Assembly (NCBI GenBank): GCA_019894815.1
Contig: JAGXNU010000006.1
Location: forward strand, 1-24,823
From: Promethearchaeota archaeon
GTDB taxonomy: Archaea > Asgardarchaeota > Lokiarchaeia > Sigyniarchaeales > SOKP01
DNA length: 24,823 nucleotides
Reading direction: 5' to 3'
The position numbers and the translations under genes were made by a program. The first letter of the stretch is position 1, and the number at the start of each line of letters is the position of its first letter. Below, one piece after another: positions 22,950 to 24,823 of the stretch. The notes beneath the pieces are model-generated. The model was not told the DNA's origin. It saw only the letters and a program-made list of their open reading frames with translations, and searched no databases.

Positions 22950-23177
22950 TTAGTTTTTTAGTAACGCACCAAAATCTTCCCAAAAATTATTTGCTAAATC
23001 TAAAGGCCAGTCTAGTAAAGATGTCATAACTCCTATAATTATAAAGAAAATAAACAAAGCTAATCCAATTAATAGAGCATATTCTATTAGATTGCCACCA
23101 TACTCGTCTGAGAAGAAATCTTTTATTCTACTTAGAATGATTTTCTTTTTTTGTTTAATGAATTCCTTCTTCTTCAT
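22950..23177 (-). CDS. Flp/Tad-type pilin precursor
   Basis: A short pilin precursor; in-frame ATGs at 23201 and 23177 are both possible starts, and I prefer 23177 because it gives the basic MKKKEFIKQKKK start (75 residues). A basic leader is followed by SDEYGGNLIEYALLIGLALF, then a hydrophobic segment of about 20 residues and a short exposed tail ending in WEDFGALLKN. Processing between the two Gly residues would leave Glu at +5 and Tyr at +6. This is the Glu-Tyr pair that defines Flp pilins of the Tad system. It should be cut by the prepilin peptidase at 6737-7402 and assembled by the ATPase/platform operon at 8938-13082, although it stands alone here. Its small size fits Flp pilins. Confidence 0.75.
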   Translation of the reverse strand: MKKKEFIKQKKKIILSRIKDFFSDEYGGNLIEYALLIGLALFIFFIIIGVMTSLLDWPLDLANNFWEDFGALLKN

Positions 23178-23246
23178 AATTAAAAAAAACCTTATTTGCA
23201 TTACAATGCAAAAATAGTCTTTTAAACTAAACTAAAAAGTTGAATT

Positions 23247-23663
23247 TTATGAATCCCTAATAATTTTCAGTGTATGATTGAGTTCTTCTTCTTTTGCTTG
23301 TTCTCTAGGGATTAATAATCTGAACTTTCCATCTGCTCTACTCCGGGGAATTATATGAATATGAAAATGATTAATTACTTGCCCAGCAGCCCTATAATTA
23401 TTCTGCAATATGTTATATCCATCAATATTCAAATTTTTATAAATCAAATTAGATACAATTTTGACAGTCGCCATAACCTCATATAAATCATCTATCGGGA
23501 TGTTTTCTAGATTAGTATAATGCTTTTTAGGAATAACAATCGTATGACCCTGAGATATTGGTAAAACATCTAGAAATGCGACCGTATCATTATTTTCATA
23601 CAGAATTTTTGAAGGAATTTCTTTTTCAATTATTTTACAAAATATACAATCATCGTTATTCAA
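23247..23663 (-). CDS. HIT-family nucleotide hydrolase
   Basis: A histidine-triad protein of 138 residues, the usual size of HINT/Fhit-like HIT proteins, which hydrolyse AMP-linked compounds or dinucleotides. The triad is HFHIHII with His99, His101 and His103. The N-terminal DCIFCKIIEKEIPSKILYE (5-23) with C6 and C9 and the central DVLPISQGHTIVIPKKHY are typical of the HINT branch, and the zinc-type Cys pair is kept. The start is TTG (23663-23661), with GGTGA at 23675-23671 on the minus strand as ribosome binding site. It is divergent from the NIF3-like gene. The natural substrate is not evident. Confidence 0.93.
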   Translation of the reverse strand: MNNDDCIFCKIIEKEIPSKILYENNDTVAFLDVLPISQGHTIVIPKKHYTNLENIPIDDLYEVMATVKIVSNLIYKNLNIDGYNILQNNYRAAGQVINHFHIHIIPRSRADGKFRLLIPREQAKEEELNHTLKIIRDS

Positions 23664-23795
23664 TAATAACTCACCATACCTACCATAATTATATTTATAA
23701 TGATTAAAAATAATATACTTTAAAAAACCTTCACAGCCTTTTATTTTTTTTAGTTTAATTAAATTTCAAAGATTACCAAGGGGGTTATAAATTGA

Positions 23796-24611
23796 ATGTT
23801 TTTTGATGAGATTGAATCAATAATTGAAAACAAATTATCTCCTAAAATTTATAGAATCGATTCTGAATATTATGGATTATATTACGGACAAATCAACAGT
23901 AAGAAACATATAAAAAAAATATTGTTTACGGTTGATTTAAGCTTGAAATCAATTCATTATGCAGTAAAGAACAAAATAAACCTTATAATTTCTCTCAACG
24001 GCTTTAATAATAACCCTATCACTAATTTTAACCAATTATTAATAAATAAGATAAATTTACTATCTAGATATCCCTTATTAATTTTTATCTTAAACTCAAC
24101 TTTTATAGCTGCTGAGGGAGGTGTTTCGGATACTATTATGGAATCACTCTATTTAAAATTGGATCAAACACTTAATGTTGAAAACAATAGGGGCGATTCC
24201 GTTCCTATAGGTAGAATATGCGTCCCAAATTATTATACAGGGAACAACAAAATTATGACTTTAGATAATTTACTTAAAAGGATTAAATCTAATCTAGAGG
24301 TTGAAGACGCTATATTCGTAGGTGATTTAAATTCAGAAGTTAAGAAAATTTGTATTGTAGGAGAAAATAAATTAAATATCAATTATCTTAGAAAGGCATT
24401 AAAAAATGAATGTGATTGTTATATCTCTGGTTATTTTAATCATCAAATTGCTAGTTACGCTAAAGAATCCCATTTAAACCTGATAGGAATATCTCTTTAT
24501 AACTGTTACACTATTGCTTTGAAAAAAATGCATAACATTCTGAGTTTAGAGTTTCCTCATGATGATTTTTATTTCTTTGAATCAAGAGATCCTATAAATA
24601 TTTTTAATTAA
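23796..24611 (+). CDS. NIF3/DUF34-like protein lacking metal ligands
   Basis: The 271-residue protein follows the NIF3 (YbgI/YqfO) fold. The N-terminal part has a YGLYYGQI lead (26-33) and a LFTVDLSLKSIHYAVKNKINLIIS stretch (two parts, 43-54 and 55-66). An AAEGGVSDTIMESL motif follows from 105, matching the family's AAxGGxND. The C-terminal half has a VGENK loop and CDCYISGYFNHQIASYAKE, matching the family's DxYITGD...A...G. Usual metal ligands are missing: the HHP motif is replaced by SLNGF (66-70), the Asp before AAxGG is Ile104, and the last His/Glu pair is replaced in SLYNCYTIAL. NIF3 proteins are widespread, with poorly settled function (some annotated as GTP cyclohydrolase). This copy is probably not a metal-dependent hydrolase. 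There is no ribosome binding site at a normal distance. Confidence 0.75.
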   Translation: MFFDEIESIIENKLSPKIYRIDSEYYGLYYGQINSKKHIKKILFTVDLSLKSIHYAVKNKINLIISLNGFNNNPITNFNQLLINKINLLSRYPLLIFILNSTFIAAEGGVSDTIMESLYLKLDQTLNVENNRGDSVPIGRICVPNYYTGNNKIMTLDNLLKRIKSNLEVEDAIFVGDLNSEVKKICIVGENKLNINYLRKALKNECDCYISGYFNHQIASYAKESHLNLIGISLYNCYTIALKKMHNILSLEFPHDDFYFFESRDPINIFN

Positions 24612-24760
24612 ATTGAAATTCTAACGAATCGAAAATTTATGAAGTTGTAGATTTTCATTATTAAGAAAAGAGATTATTTAACTTGATAATTTAATTAAAT
24701 TTAAATGGTTTGAATTTTACCTTTTTTTCAGTTTAATAGTAAAAACATAGTTGAAGAACA
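24612..24760. other. Spacer before the partial gene at the window end
   Basis: This is an AT-rich spacer of about 150 nt with a T-tract at 24722-24728. It contains no gene. It probably holds the end of the NIF3-like transcript and the promoter of the next gene. Confidence 0.3.
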
Positions 24761-24823
24761 ATGGTAATACTTGAATATAATGGAAGAAGCCCTAATATTA
24801 GTGATAATTGTTATGTATCTCCA
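24761..24823 (+). CDS. Gamma-carbonic-anhydrase-like hexapeptide protein, partial
   Basis: An ATG at 24761 opens a frame that runs off the window edge after 21 codons. It reads MVILEYNGRSPNISDNC and then YVSP. This matches the N-terminus of the gamma-carbonic anhydrase/YrdA-type left-handed beta-helix proteins, which begin with a hydrophobic strand, then F/YxGxxPxI and a short NxYVAP-like turn. Only the first strand and turn are visible, so the catalytic histidines cannot be checked. The call rests on the pattern alone. Confidence 0.5.
   Translation, partial: MVILEYNGRSPNISDNCYVSP

Noticed and set aside
1..24823. CRISPR arrays, insertion sequences, integrases or tRNA-borne attachment sites
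   Set aside because: I saw no regularly spaced repeats, no transposase or recombinase motifs, and no second copy of the tRNA 3' end in the window.

Overview
The window is AT-rich archaeal chromosome and most likely comes from an Asgard archaeon of the Lokiarchaeia type. The grounds are: archaeal information-processing genes (TFB, Orc1/Cdc6, eS17, uL3-uL4-uL23, class I lysyl-tRNA synthetase, ABCE1); an MglA-type small GTPase of a kind that is abundant in Asgard genomes; and a membrane and surface gene set that diverges strongly from better-known archaea. The lineage is inferred from gene content and not proven. Many genes start with TTG, and several starts are preceded by GGTGA or GGAGG ribosome binding sites.

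Layout. 1-1737: one MglA/Arf-like GTPase on the minus strand between gene-poor stretches. 1738-3654: TFB, a tRNA-Glu(CTC) with an extra hairpin in its D arm that is probably an intron, then a minus-strand pair of eS17 and a ZNRD2/UPF0148-like zinc ribbon. 3705-4970: an Ig-like, sequon-rich surface protein anchored by a C-terminal helix, with an A13 tract in its signal region. 5229-7402: a tight plus-strand cluster of an Orc1/Cdc6-like AAA+ protein, a winged-helix protein (4-nt overlap) and a prepilin peptidase (3-nt gap). 7540-8920: small genes of unknown function plus a V4R-domain protein. 8938-13082: a minus-strand operon of secretion ATPase, pilin-like protein and TadC/ArlJ-like platform protein. 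13214-15304: uL3, uL4 and uL23, after which the ribosomal series stops at a convergent unknown gene (15290-16426). 16642-18140: a GHMP sugar kinase and a small zinc ribbon. 18161-21768: divergent lysyl-tRNA synthetase and ABCE1. 22035-22887: divergent winged-helix and ribbon-helix-helix regulators. 22950-23663: a Flp-type pilin and a HIT protein on the minus strand. 23796-24611: a NIF3-like protein lacking its metal ligands. 24761-end: the start of a gamma-carbonic-anhydrase-like hexapeptide protein, cut by the window edge.

How the genes fit together. The central theme is a type IV filament system. The ATPase, platform protein and a pilin-like subunit form one operon. The prepilin peptidase lies about 1.5 kb beyond it on the other strand, and a Flp-like major pilin candidate with an intact processing site lies 10 kb away. 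The peptidase appears to be co-transcribed with an Orc1/Cdc6-like protein whose sensor 1 and arginine-finger positions look altered, and with a winged-helix protein. That is an unusual pairing and the main lead in the window. The remaining genes are translation and housekeeping functions. No CRISPR array, insertion sequence or integrase was seen.
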